Assembly: GCA_947624685.1 (NCBI GenBank) | Contig: CANQLJ010000013.1 | Coordinates: 1-42,828, forward strand | From: Candidatus Gastranaerophilales bacterium | Lineage (GTDB): Bacteria; Cyanobacteriota; Vampirovibrionia; Gastranaerophilales; Gastranaerophilaceae | Length of the DNA: 42,828 bases | Direction of reading: 5' to 3' | Shown here: in pieces, positions 34,744-42,774 of the stretch | Position numbering within the stretch: position 1 is the stretch's first letter | Layout of the letters: every line of letters starts with the position of its first letter | Position numbers and translations under genes: made by a program | Notes under the pieces: model-generated | Told to the model about the DNA's origin: nothing | The model's input: only the letters and a program-made list of their open reading frames with translations | Database searches by the model: none

Positions 34744-35937
34744 ATGATTTTTTGTGAAGATAAAACCAAAATGTTGAGGGGGGGGGGGCTAGAAGAAACT
34801 TCAACTTCGGCTAAATTACAAGAAAAAAACACAAACGAGAATAATACTCAAAAAACGGCGCCAAAATTTTTTGACAATATTTTTTCAATAAAAAACCTTG
34901 AACGATACAGCGCATACACGGATTTAATTTATAAACACAAACAAATCACCCTTTTGGGATTGAAATTTAAAATAAAAAAAGGAACAACAAAACCGCAAAA
35001 ACCCGATTTAACCTCGCTATACATCGATTATTCCGATTTACTTTATTTATCTTTGTATAACGATTTAAAAAATTATAAAAATTTGAAAGAAGATTATCTG
35101 AATTTAATTAAGGGCCTGGACGAAAAGTCAATAGAATTGGTGGACAGATCGCTCAATGCTTTGCAAAACAGCAATGGCGTTGATAAATTTAAGGTTGAAT
35201 ATTTTGATTATGAACTCGACTTAGTCAAAAAGGCCGATATGCTTCATAATTCAATTGTGAAATTGGACGAAAATCTTTGGGCATATAAAAACTATCTGCT
35301 TTCTTACAATCTTTTTCCTTATGAAGTTTTTATAAGCAATTTCGCAAAAGAAGAATTCACTAACTTAAATCCCGAAAAATCAATCATTGACGCCGGCGCT
35401 TTCATTGGCGACAGCGCGATTGTTTTATCCGATTTAACAAACAAAAATGTCTATGCTTTTGAGCCTATCTTACCCGTATTTGAAAAGCTCAAACGGACAA
35501 TCGAGCTGAATCACTTGCAAAATAAGATTATTCCCGTTAATAAATGTTTTTCAAATGAAAATAAAACAATCGAATTGCACTATGATTCGCAAGGTTTTAA
35601 CGGGTGTTCGTCTCTTGATAACATTAGGCAATTCGGCGAAATTCAAGAAGCGCAAGCAATCACTTTGGATGATTTTGTAAATTCAAATAATATTGAAGTC
35701 GGTTTGATTAAAGCGGATATTGAAGGTGCGGAACAATTGCTTTTGAAAGGTGCGATAAATACCATAAAAACGCAAAGGCCGCATATGATTATCTCGATTT
35801 ATCATAATATTTCGGATTATTTTAAAATTAAGCCGATGATTGAAAATTTAAACCTTAACTATAAATTTAAAATCAGAAAAGGAAATCCAAAAACCGCAAT
35901 CGGCGAAACAGTCTTGATTTGCGAACCGCAAAAATAG
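34744..35937 (+). CDS. FkbM-family methyltransferase, predicted phase-variable
   Basis: SAM-dependent O-methyltransferase of the FkbM family, typically acting on surface glycans. In the 397 residues, the segment ~43-80 (FSIKNLERYS ... ITLLGLKFKIKKG) resembles a linker that accompanies capsule or LPS enzymes in gut and mucosal bacteria. Residues ~213-228 hold the SAM-binding motif SIIDAGAFIGDSAIVL, then NVYAFEPILPVFEKLKRTI, QAITLDDF, LIKADIEGAEQLLLKGA and the FkbM-like end PHMIISIYHN. Eleven consecutive G at codons 12-15 (34778-34788) keep the frame open. Ten G create a TAG immediately after the tract; twelve G reach TAA eight codons later. No other ATG exists until residue 166, so slippage would switch the protein on and off. 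The composition matches its neighbours. Confidence 0.88.
   Translation: MIFCEDKTKMLRGGGLEETSTSAKLQEKNTNENNTQKTAPKFFDNIFSIKNLERYSAYTDLIYKHKQITLLGLKFKIKKGTTKPQKPDLTSLYIDYSDLLYLSLYNDLKNYKNLKEDYLNLIKGLDEKSIELVDRSLNALQNSNGVDKFKVEYFDYELDLVKKADMLHNSIVKLDENLWAYKNYLLSYNLFPYEVFISNFAKEEFTNLNPEKSIIDAGAFIGDSAIVLSDLTNKNVYAFEPILPVFEKLKRTIELNHLQNKIIPVNKCFSNENKTIELHYDSQGFNGCSSLDNIRQFGEIQEAQAITLDDFVNSNNIEVGLIKADIEGAEQLLLKGAINTIKTQRPHMIISIYHNISDYFKIKPMIENLNLNYKFKIRKGNPKTAIGETVLICEPQK
34778..34788 (+). repeat. G11 homopolymer contingency tract
   Basis: Eleven consecutive G in an otherwise AT-rich gene, 34 bases after the ATG of the FkbM methyltransferase. Its length is in the range known to slip during replication in Campylobacter contingency genes. 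The current length is the in-frame (ON) state. Confidence 0.9.
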
Positions 35938-35969
35938 TCTGAAATATATTGTTTTATGCCTAAATATTG

Positions 35970-36007
35970 AAAGTGCAGTAAGAATAGCGCAACAAGCGGC
36001 ACTTTTT
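35970..36007 (+). terminator. First terminator after the FkbM gene
   Basis: AAAGTGC (35970-35976) pairs with GCACTTT in 35999-36007, with a 22-nt loop and a T-run inside and after the right arm. The right arm and flank (GCGGCACTTTTTAAATTGT) recur at 36134-36152. Confidence 0.6.
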
Positions 36008-36025
36008 AAATTGTCTATGTCTTAA

Positions 36026-36134
36026 AAGCACATCAGGCGGCAAGAGCGCATCAAGAAAAGCACGGCAAGAAAGGCGCATCAAGAAAAGCGCATCAAGCAG
36101 CAAAAGTACGGCAAGCAATAAAAGTGCTGCAAGC
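36026..36134 (+). repeat. Degenerate tandem repeat between two terminators
   Basis: About seven imperfect units of 14-18 nt on the pattern GCGCATCAAGAAAA (examples at about 36047, 36075 and 36089), with variants GCACGGCAAGAAAG and GTACGGCAAGCAATAAAA. The array is G/C/A-rich and T-poor on the plus strand, unlike the flanks, and shows no open frame. It is bracketed by two near-identical terminator arms. Confidence 0.6.
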
Positions 36135-36144
36135 GGCACTTTTT
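36120..36144 (+). terminator. Second terminator after the FkbM gene
   Basis: AAAAGTGC (36120-36127) pairs with GCACTTTT (36136-36143) over an 8-nt loop and continues in T. It is more compact and probably stronger than the first. Confidence 0.75.
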
Positions 36145-36201
36145 AAATTGTTCCAAATTTTTTAAAAAAATTACCATAATATAATAAAACATAATGTAAC
36201 A

Positions 36202-36257
36202 CATACGCAACACATACCGCGATTATAGATTATAAACTGCGGTATGTGTCGCGTGTG
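36202..36257. repeat. Long inverted repeat in a convergent intergenic region
   Basis: ACACATACCGC (36210-36220) and GCGGTATGTGT (36239-36249) are perfect 11-bp complements around an 18-nt AT-rich spacer. After one mismatch the stem continues for seven more pairs (36202-36208 with 36251-36257, one G-U). There is no adjacent T-run, so it is not an ordinary terminator. The arm spacing is too wide for a dif site. Confidence 0.6.
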
Positions 36258-36289
36258 GCCATTTTATTGGCACAAATAACATGAAAAAA

Positions 36290-36432
36290 AAGTGTGCTTT
36301 GTTAAATATTTAGTGTTGTTTGTTACTTTGGGTGTGTTTTTGAGTGTTGGTTTTTTAAGTGTTGTTCTTTTGGGTGGTTTTTGGGTATTGGTTTTTGGGT
36401 GTTGTTTGGGTGTTAGGTTTTTAATTTGTTTT
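36290..36432 (-). terminator. C/A-rich, G-poor 3' region after ssb: candidate Rho-dependent terminator
   Basis: The plus strand is a G/T-rich tract with repeated GGGTGTT/GGGTATT-like units, so the minus-strand transcript leaving ssb is C/A-rich with hardly any G over about 140 nt. No intrinsic terminator hairpin follows ssb on this strand. The 9-bp repeat ATTAAATTG (36441-36458, plus a variant to 36467) lies just before the ssb stop. Confidence 0.35.
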
Positions 36433-36473
36433 GAGATTTAATTAAATTGATTAAATTGATTAAATTAAATCAA

Positions 36474-36908
36474 TTAAAACGGTATCTCATCGTCGTCGAT
36501 GAGGTCTTGGGCAATTTCGTCTTGATTAAACGAAACTATATTGCCGTTTGAGGCGTTTGAAGCCGAGTTTGAGGCACTTTGAGGATTGGAAGCAGCGCCG
36601 TTAAAACCTGCTTGGGTGCTCATTTTTTCGATTGCGTTTGCGTTAATTTCATAGACTTTTCTATCAATGCCGTTTGGAAGTTTGAAAGAATTAACCTGCA
36701 ATCTGCCTTCTACGGCGATATTGTCGCCTTGGGCAACGGTTGCGCAGATTGTTTCCGCCAATTGTCCGAAAGCAAGAACGCGAACAAGTGTCTCGTTGTT
36801 TTGGTCGAGATTAATTGTCATTGAGGCTGTTGCCATATCATTTTGAGTGAATCTTTTTTCGGGAGCCTTAACGACACTACCCGTCACAAAAGCTTTTGCA
36901 AAAGTCAT
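36474..36908 (-). CDS. ssb: Single-stranded DNA-binding protein SSB
   Basis: Binds and protects single-stranded DNA and recruits replication and repair partners through its acidic tail. The 144 residues have an OB fold (AKAFVTGSVVKAPEKRFTQN, VRVLAFGQLAE, GDNIAVEGRLQVNSF), a Ser/Asn/Ala-rich flexible linker and the canonical C-terminal tip DDDEIPF. It is directly joined to rpsF (stop TAG immediately before the ATG) and so translationally coupled. rpsR, which usually follows in this operon, is absent here. Confidence 0.95.
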   Translation of the reverse strand: MTFAKAFVTGSVVKAPEKRFTQNDMATASMTINLDQNNETLVRVLAFGQLAETICATVAQGDNIAVEGRLQVNSFKLPNGIDRKVYEINANAIEKMSTQAGFNGAASNPQSASNSASNASNGNIVSFNQDEIAQDLIDDDEIPF

Positions 36909-37199
36909 CTATGCACTTTCCTTTGCTGTAAACATAACGCGAATGATTGAATCGTTGAGTCTTAATTGTCTTTTAATGTCGGCAACTTTTGAAGGGTCAA
37001 CATTAATGACTTGGTTTACCATAAAGCCGTCGCTATATCCGCCAACTTCATAGGCAAGCTTTTTTCTGCCCATTTTGTCGCATTCTAAAACGCTTCCGCC
37101 AAGAGTTTTGACATATTCTTCCGTGCGAGCAACGATTTTATCCGCTTCATCATTATCCAAATTTGGCTTAATTATTGTGAATAATTCGTATTTTTTCAT
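36909..37199 (-). CDS. rpsF: 30S ribosomal protein S6
   Basis: Small-subunit protein that binds 16S rRNA with S18. The 96 residues show the usual KYELFTIIKPNLDNDEADKI start, GGSVLECDKMGRKKLAYEV and LRLNDSIIRVMFTAKE. AAGGAG precedes the ATG, and TATAAT on the minus strand (37220-37225) is a likely -10 box. First gene of an rpsF-ssb pair. Confidence 0.96.
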   Translation of the reverse strand: MKKYELFTIIKPNLDNDEADKIVARTEEYVKTLGGSVLECDKMGRKKLAYEVGGYSDGFMVNQVINVDPSKVADIKRQLRLNDSIIRVMFTAKESA

Positions 37200-37284
37200 T
37201 TTTTCTCCTTGGTGATTGTATTATACCGCATAACTTAACATAAACACGCATCCAAAACAAGAAAAAATTTAACATAATTTAATA

Positions 37285-38535
37285 TTACTTATTATATTCA
37301 AGAAAAATTTCTCTGACAAATTCATAACCGCGTCTGAGGCTCTCTGTTTCCATCTTTTCGTTTGGCGAATGCATCGAAAATATGTTAGCTACACCTAATA
37401 ATATGGGTCTGAATTTTTTATTAAATTTATTTGTTTTATTGGCGTATATGTGCGTTTCTGCTCCTGCATGGAAGGATTGGATTTTTATATCGAGGTTGAT
37501 ATTTTTTGCGGCATTTTTCGCAATCTGCGCCATAGCTTGATTTTGCGACTTTTCAAAAGGCAGCATGTGGATTTTGACTTCCATTTGAGCACTCGCCAAA
37601 TCTTTATATTTTTTGTTAAATTTGTCAATTTCTTTTTGAAATTTATTTAAAAGCTCCGCTTCATATTTTTTGTTTGAACTTCTCAAAGAATAATGCGCAT
37701 AAGCGCTTGTATTTATGACGTTATCAGTGTTTAGGGGCATAAGAAATTTTGAATAAGGCTTTTTAATACTTTCAAAACCTTCGTTTTTTGCTTTTTCGAT
37801 TAGTCTTTCAAGCCCAATATCCGCTCCCGCTACGATTGAACCGAGGTTGCATGATGTTATTGTAAAGCCGTTTTCGCTTTTATAAACGCCGTTTGGAAGC
37901 TTATCAACAAGCTTTGCGATAAGTTTTGCCGCGTTATATCTTTTTTTGTCGGCAATATCGTTTCCGCTGTGGCCGCCAAGAGCGGTTTTTAGTTCAATAT
38001 CGATTTTTGTGTAACCTGCTCCCGCTATTTCAAAATTGCCCAAAGAATCAGAATCCAATACCAATACGTCTTGCGCTTCCAAGGAATCAAATTTTACGTT
38101 ATTAATCCCTGTCATATTCGTTTCTTCGTCTCTTGTAAAGACAATTTCAAGCCCGCTGTGGGAGATGTTTTTGTTTTTTGATAAATAAATAGCGAGATTT
38201 AATGCCGCACTTATACCTGCTTTGTCGTCAGCTCCAAGGGTTCTTGAGCCGTCTGTTTTAATATATTTTTTATCGTCACTATAGCAAAGCTTGATTTCGC
38301 TGTTGTCTCCGACCACATCCATATGCGCAGACAAACATAACGGCGCCTTAGAAGGATTATTTGATGTCGGAGGAATCTTAACAATCACGTTTTGATAATC
38401 GTCCAAATAAGCGTTAATGCCGTTTAAATAGGTGTATTCCATAATTTGTTTTGCGACATTATGTTCATTTAAAGATGGCGATGGGATTTTAACCAAAGTT
38501 TCAAAAATACTTATTACATCCTCATTATTTTCCAT
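37285..38535 (-). CDS. M20 family metallopeptidase, peptidase T-like
   Basis: Cytoplasmic di-zinc aminopeptidase releasing N-terminal residues from small peptides. The 416 residues have the complete M20 ligand set: His71 and Asp73 in SAHMDVVG, bridging Asp103 in TLGADDKAG, Glu137-Glu138 in TRDEETNM, Asp161 in LVLDSDSLG, and a late His in MHSPNEKM. GGHSGNDI starts the dimerisation domain. Sequence style is closer to PepT (tripeptidase) than to PepD, but the exact specificity is uncertain. It follows trpS by 19 nt in a three-gene operon (TPR protein, trpS, this gene). Confidence 0.88.
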   Translation of the reverse strand: MENNEDVISIFETLVKIPSPSLNEHNVAKQIMEYTYLNGINAYLDDYQNVIVKIPPTSNNPSKAPLCLSAHMDVVGDNSEIKLCYSDDKKYIKTDGSRTLGADDKAGISAALNLAIYLSKNKNISHSGLEIVFTRDEETNMTGINNVKFDSLEAQDVLVLDSDSLGNFEIAGAGYTKIDIELKTALGGHSGNDIADKKRYNAAKLIAKLVDKLPNGVYKSENGFTITSCNLGSIVAGADIGLERLIEKAKNEGFESIKKPYSKFLMPLNTDNVINTSAYAHYSLRSSNKKYEAELLNKFQKEIDKFNKKYKDLASAQMEVKIHMLPFEKSQNQAMAQIAKNAAKNINLDIKIQSFHAGAETHIYANKTNKFNKKFRPILLGVANIFSMHSPNEKMETESLRRGYEFVREIFLEYNK

Positions 38536-38554
38536 AATACCCCCTTTATAATAT

Positions 38555-39583
38555 TTATTTATACATTTTAATCATTTTAACAGCACCGTCTAAGACTTCT
38601 TGAGATTTTTGTTGAGCTTGTTTTGAACCCTTTTTAAGTACGTCATAAACATAACCAAGGTCATTTTGAAGTTCAAGCCTTTTTTGCCTTTGAGGTGCCA
38701 ATGATTCGTTAATTTTTTTAGCCAGCTTCATTTTACATTGAGCACAGCCAATTGTCGCGTTTTTGCAGCCGTCACAAATTTCATCGATTTCATTTTGAGA
38801 GCCGAAAAGCTTCCAATAATCATAAACCACGCCGCAATTATCCGGATTTCCTTTGTCGTCTCGTCTCAATCTGTTTTTGTCTGTTAATGCCATTTTGACT
38901 TTGTTTTCGGTCGTTTTTTCATCGTCCGATATTTTTATATCATTGTTAAATGATTTTCCCATTTTATTCCCGTCCAAGCCCTTTAAAAGCGGGGTTTGAG
39001 TGAGTTTTGGTTTGGGTTCGATAAAATATTCGCCATAAATATTATTGAATCTTCTTGCAATGTCTCTTGTGAGCTCAACATGGGCCACTTGGTCAATTCC
39101 AACAGGCACAAAATCAGCATTAAAAGACAATATATCCGCGCTCATCAAGACGGGATAGCCAAAAAGACCATACGACAAATCAGACATATTTTCATTTTTG
39201 TCTTTCATAATTTTTGCTAAATCCTTAAGCGTCGGATCTCTTTCGACCCAATTTTGGGGCGTAATCATAGATAGATATATGTGCAATTGCGCGGTTTGAG
39301 CTACGTCAGATTGCAGATATACAACCGCTTTATTAGGGTCAATTCCTACGCAAAGCCAATCGAGCAAAACATCCAGGACATTTTGCTTCATATCTTGGGT
39401 TTGATTATATTTTGTTGTGAGCGCATGCCAGTCAGCGATTGAAAAATAGCATTCATATTCGTCTTGAAGCTTCACCCAATTTTTTAAAACTCCGAAATAA
39501 TGCCCCAAATGGAGCTTTCCGGTCGGGCGCATGCCGGACATTATCCTTTGTCTTTTATTTTCACCTGTCATATTTTCGCTCAT
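38555..39583 (-). CDS. trpS: Tryptophanyl-tRNA synthetase TrpS
   Basis: Class I synthetase charging tRNA-Trp. The 342 residues contain GMRPTGKLHLGHYFG with the HIGH equivalent HLGH at 25-28, the substrate-binding segment DILSFNADFVPVGIDQVAHV, and the KMSKS equivalent GNKMGKSFNNDI near residue 207. A Cys-rich segment (CDGCKNATIGCAQCKMKL) near residues 270-290 resembles the 4Fe-4S-binding motif known in some TrpRS enzymes such as Thermotoga. Its ATG directly follows the TAA of the TPR gene (TAAATG), indicating coupling. Confidence 0.96.
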   Translation of the reverse strand: MSENMTGENKRQRIMSGMRPTGKLHLGHYFGVLKNWVKLQDEYECYFSIADWHALTTKYNQTQDMKQNVLDVLLDWLCVGIDPNKAVVYLQSDVAQTAQLHIYLSMITPQNWVERDPTLKDLAKIMKDKNENMSDLSYGLFGYPVLMSADILSFNADFVPVGIDQVAHVELTRDIARRFNNIYGEYFIEPKPKLTQTPLLKGLDGNKMGKSFNNDIKISDDEKTTENKVKMALTDKNRLRRDDKGNPDNCGVVYDYWKLFGSQNEIDEICDGCKNATIGCAQCKMKLAKKINESLAPQRQKRLELQNDLGYVYDVLKKGSKQAQQKSQEVLDGAVKMIKMYK

Positions 39584-41365
39584 TTATTTTGAAATCTCCT
39601 TTAACAGTTCAAGCGCTTCGCTATAGTCATCATATATCATCAAAGCTTGTCTTAGATGTTCTTTCGCTTCATTAATCTTATCACATTTTATCTCACATTT
39701 TGCAAGATTTGTTAAAATTATGTGGTTTTTAGGATAAGTCTTGGCTAATTTAAAGTATAGCCCCAAAGCGTCGTGGTAATTTTGCTCTTTCAAATAGCAA
39801 AATGCAAGCATATTGATTAATTCGTCGTCTTGATTTTTTGAAATTATATCTTGCAGAAAGTCTTTTGCGACGTCATATTTTTCAATTTTGAAATAATATT
39901 TTGCAAGATGATTTTGGGCAAGATAGTTGCCGGGGTCTTTTTTAATTGCCATATTTAGGTATTTATATGCGTTTTCATAGTCATTTTGCTGGGTATAAAC
40001 ATTACCCAAAAAGGCGAGAGCATCAACATCATCAGGGTTTAATTCAATTGCTTTTAAAAGTGCGGTTTTAGATTTTTCAACTTCGCTTAACATAAGATAG
40101 CAAACGCCCAAGGAATAGTAAAATTCGCTCACGTCGTCTTCGAGCTTGATTGCTTCAAGCATCTCATCAAGCGCCCATTCATAGCAATTCATCTTCAAAT
40201 ACAATACGCCCAAATCCTTGTGCGCATAAGGATTGTTAGGTTCAAGCGTGATACATTTTTTAAACATTTCAACCGCATTATCATAATCTTCCATCTGAAC
40301 ATAGTTGAAAGCAAGATTATAGTAGACTTCGACGTCGATTTTGCCCCGTTTAACCAATATATCAAACGTTTCGATTGATTCTTTGCAGAGGTTCAATTTT
40401 CGAAGAAGCGCACCTTTTTTCTTTATTAAATCGCTGTTTTTATCGTCAAGCACCAAAAGCTCGTTTATCACTTCAAGCGCCTGTTGATTGTATTCAAGCT
40501 TTTCCAAGATGTCAATATAAGTCAGAGAATAGTTGAGATTATTGGGATAGAGCATCTTGAGGTTTTTATACATCACACAAGCGTTTTCATAATCGCCCGA
40601 TTTCAAGGTGCAATTAGCAAGGCTTGAGAGCATTGTGATTGTCGGTTCTATCTTATAGGCGATATTAAGATATTTTTTTGCTTCTTCATAGTTTTCTTGC
40701 GCCTGATATAAAACGCCGAGGTTAAAGCACGTCAGAGCGTTGTTTTGGTCAAGTTCATAAGTGTTAAGTAAGACTTCTTTTGCTTTTTCAATTTCATTTA
40801 AGTTCATATAGCACGAAGCAAGGCTGTTTAAAATTGAAATATTAGAGCTGTCAAGCTCTCTTGCCTTTAAAAGATAGCCAAGAGCTTGATTGGGCTCTTT
40901 TTTGAGCATATATGAAGTCGCAATTATATAATATAGTGAATAATCCGGCTCTATCATCGGGTTTGAGAGCGCTTTTTCGGCTGTTTGAATGGCTTCATCG
41001 ATTTTGTTAAATTCTACATAAATCATCGAAAGATTTTTATAAGCATCAAGATATTGCGGGCGAATTTCGATGACTTTTTTGAAAATCTCAGCTGCGTCTT
41101 CCTTTTGCCCGATTCGATTATGGCAGCATCCAAGATAAAACAAGCTCAGCGCGTTTGATGGCTCTAATTCGATTATTTTTTCAAAATATTCTTTGGCTTC
41201 AATTGGCTTGTCGAGGTTAATCTCGCACAGCCCAAGGTTTTTTAGAGCCTCAATATTGCCCTTATCTTCGTCTAAAATTTCTTTTAAAATCCCTTTTGCT
41301 TTGTCATAGTCTTCTTTTTGAATCAAATCCAAAGCCATATCCAATTTATCATTAATGTTTTTCAT
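39584..41365 (-). CDS. Tetratricopeptide-repeat protein, 593 residues
   Basis: Almost the whole protein is a run of about 16 TPR units of 34 residues (e.g. EALKNLGLCEINLDKPIEAK, ALSLFYLGCCHNRIGQKEDA, PYAHKDLGVLYLKMNCYEWA), forming a superhelical protein-binding scaffold. There is no signal peptide, membrane span or enzymatic domain, so it is probably cytoplasmic. The partner is unknown. It heads the operon with trpS and the PepT-like gene. The start ATG has no ribosome-binding site: a TATAAT hexamer ends only 6 nt upstream (41372-41377), as for the TPR-NHL gene at 28871, suggesting a leaderless transcript. Confidence 0.9.
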   Translation of the reverse strand: MKNINDKLDMALDLIQKEDYDKAKGILKEILDEDKGNIEALKNLGLCEINLDKPIEAKEYFEKIIELEPSNALSLFYLGCCHNRIGQKEDAAEIFKKVIEIRPQYLDAYKNLSMIYVEFNKIDEAIQTAEKALSNPMIEPDYSLYYIIATSYMLKKEPNQALGYLLKARELDSSNISILNSLASCYMNLNEIEKAKEVLLNTYELDQNNALTCFNLGVLYQAQENYEEAKKYLNIAYKIEPTITMLSSLANCTLKSGDYENACVMYKNLKMLYPNNLNYSLTYIDILEKLEYNQQALEVINELLVLDDKNSDLIKKKGALLRKLNLCKESIETFDILVKRGKIDVEVYYNLAFNYVQMEDYDNAVEMFKKCITLEPNNPYAHKDLGVLYLKMNCYEWALDEMLEAIKLEDDVSEFYYSLGVCYLMLSEVEKSKTALLKAIELNPDDVDALAFLGNVYTQQNDYENAYKYLNMAIKKDPGNYLAQNHLAKYYFKIEKYDVAKDFLQDIISKNQDDELINMLAFCYLKEQNYHDALGLYFKLAKTYPKNHIILTNLAKCEIKCDKINEAKEHLRQALMIYDDYSEALELLKEISK

Positions 41366-41371
41366 AGGATA

Positions 41372-41377
41372 ATTATA
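41372..41377 (-). promoter_or_regulatory. -10 box implying a leaderless TPR-trpS transcript
   Basis: TATAAT on the minus strand is followed by TATCCT and the ATG, so transcription would begin at or within a base or two of the start codon. TATACT three bases upstream is the alternative -10. Confidence 0.45.
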
Positions 41378-41479
41378 GTATAAAAAAATCAGAAAATCGT
41401 GTGCTTGGAATTTTGCATTTTGATATGGTGTTTGGAAATTGTGTTGAAAAGCAAACTGAAAATGTGCTTTTTGTAAATA

Positions 41480-42442
41480 TTAAACCACTCCGCCAAATTT
41501 TTTATATAATTCCATAATTTCATCATCAACCTTAACTCCGTGGACAAGTTGAGAATATACTTCCGCAACAAATTCTTTGGGTGATTCTTTTGCGTAGGAT
41601 GAGATTTTTCCTATAATATCCTGTTTGGAATTAAACAGCTCCAAAAGTTCTTCTGCGCCTTTAGCAAGCTTCTCGGGCCTTTGTCTTGAGGTACCTAAGG
41701 ATTCATAGAGTTTTAAATTTTGCATATTATGTCGGTGCTGTAAATGCCCCATCTCATGGGTAATTATCGAATATGTTCCCCCACGCCAAGCAGTTGCGTC
41801 ATTTTCATCAAATTTGAGCTTGCTGCAAGTATCGAATATTCTTTTGGTACTTATCCCTTTTATAAATTCATTTTGCGCTTCTTCTGTCATATTAGAATTT
41901 CTGACAGTTTCTATTACCGTATTTTTAAGATCGTTTATTATGCTTTTTGTTATTTGCATAGTACCGTAGCAATCCATACTTCCGCCAGCTTCACCAATCT
42001 CGCCTGATTTGAAAGCAAATTCACCTATATCATCAATATAAGAAATCTTTTTTGGCATAACTATTTGACCTTTGGACTTTGCTTTATTTGCACACATTGT
42101 CAAACCTTCGTTTATCCAGTTTACAACATCTAAATCCTCGTTTTTAAAGCCTTCATAGTGCTTTATCCCGAGTGTCTTTGTGCCGTATTCGATTGCTTCA
42201 TCTAATGTTTTAGCTTCTCTAAAATTAATTGTTTCGCTTAATTTTAAAATGTTGGGCATTTTTTTGTTTCGAAGTATAATGCCGCCGACAGCCAGTGCCG
42301 TCACACCCACAGCCGCCGCAACGGAAATGCCTTTTATGACTTTTGAAGATGTTGTTTGTTCTTTTTTGGCTTCCGTTTTTGGCGTTTGTTTGACGCTGTT
42401 GATATAATTGGTATTGACGCTGCTTAAAATTTTTGTTTCCAT
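41480..42442 (-). CDS. Membrane-anchored HEMGH zinc metallopeptidase-like protein
   Basis: No exact family assigned. Of 320 residues, the first ~35 are polar, 37-57 form a single transmembrane helix (IKGISVAAAVGVTALAVGGI), and the rest is one soluble domain. The zinc-protease motif HEMGH is at 229-233 (YSIITHEMGHLQHRH), followed ~55 residues later by ESPKEFVAEVYSQLVHG with Glu290 and Glu294 as candidate third zinc ligands. This arrangement resembles the gluzincin-type toxin domain of anthrax lethal factor and related secreted peptidases. With a short N-terminal segment before the helix, the topology is uncertain. The ATG lacks a ribosome-binding site. It appears to be a single-gene unit; a weak hairpin with T-run lies at about 41447-41472. 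Confidence 0.78.
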   Translation of the reverse strand: METKILSSVNTNYINSVKQTPKTEAKKEQTTSSKVIKGISVAAAVGVTALAVGGIILRNKKMPNILKLSETINFREAKTLDEAIEYGTKTLGIKHYEGFKNEDLDVVNWINEGLTMCANKAKSKGQIVMPKKISYIDDIGEFAFKSGEIGEAGGSMDCYGTMQITKSIINDLKNTVIETVRNSNMTEEAQNEFIKGISTKRIFDTCSKLKFDENDATAWRGGTYSIITHEMGHLQHRHNMQNLKLYESLGTSRQRPEKLAKGAEELLELFNSKQDIIGKISSYAKESPKEFVAEVYSQLVHGVKVDDEIMELYKKFGGVV

Positions 42443-42572
42443 ATATATATTAAAACATTTTCCTGAAAAAAATTGCCTAAATAATTGTGCATTTTTTGTT
42501 AGAGTGTGGTTTTGGCAGGGTAGGATTAAAGTGGGGCTTAGAATTTAGCGTGAAAGCGTAATTTTCTGTCCG

Positions 42573-42706
42573 CATGAAGCGTTTCAGGGTCTGATTAGGT
42601 ATAGTAATTCATAAAAAAGTGACTGTCACCCTGAACTTGATTCAGGGTCTCTTCACCTTGGATATATCTATCTCAACAGATTGCGGGTCGGAGCCCGCAA
42701 TGACGG
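42573..42706. repeat. Palindromic intergenic repeats (right copies)
   Basis: TCTGATTAGGTATAGTAATT (42590-42609) matches 266-285; CCCTGAA (42629-42635) with TTCAGGG (42641-42647) matches 333-351 in reverse orientation; ATTGCGGG (42680-42687) with CCCGCAAT (42694-42701), then GACGG, matches 147-214. The same three modules therefore occur near both ends of the window. The 130 bases between 42443 and 42572 hold no recognisable feature. Confidence 0.6.
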
Positions 42707-42774
42707 AACGACATATAGGACTTTTCCATGTGCACTTAATGAAAGCAGTGCCGGAAGGGGTTGTCTGAGCGCAC

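Noticed and set aside
36202-36257. Chromosome dimer resolution (dif) site
   Set aside because: Arms are 18 nt apart rather than 6-8, and the arm sequence does not resemble XerC/XerD half-sites.
36281-36313. Ten-residue open frame MKKKCALLNI on the plus strand
   Set aside because: No ribosome-binding site, and it lies between convergent genes, so it cannot be a leader peptide.
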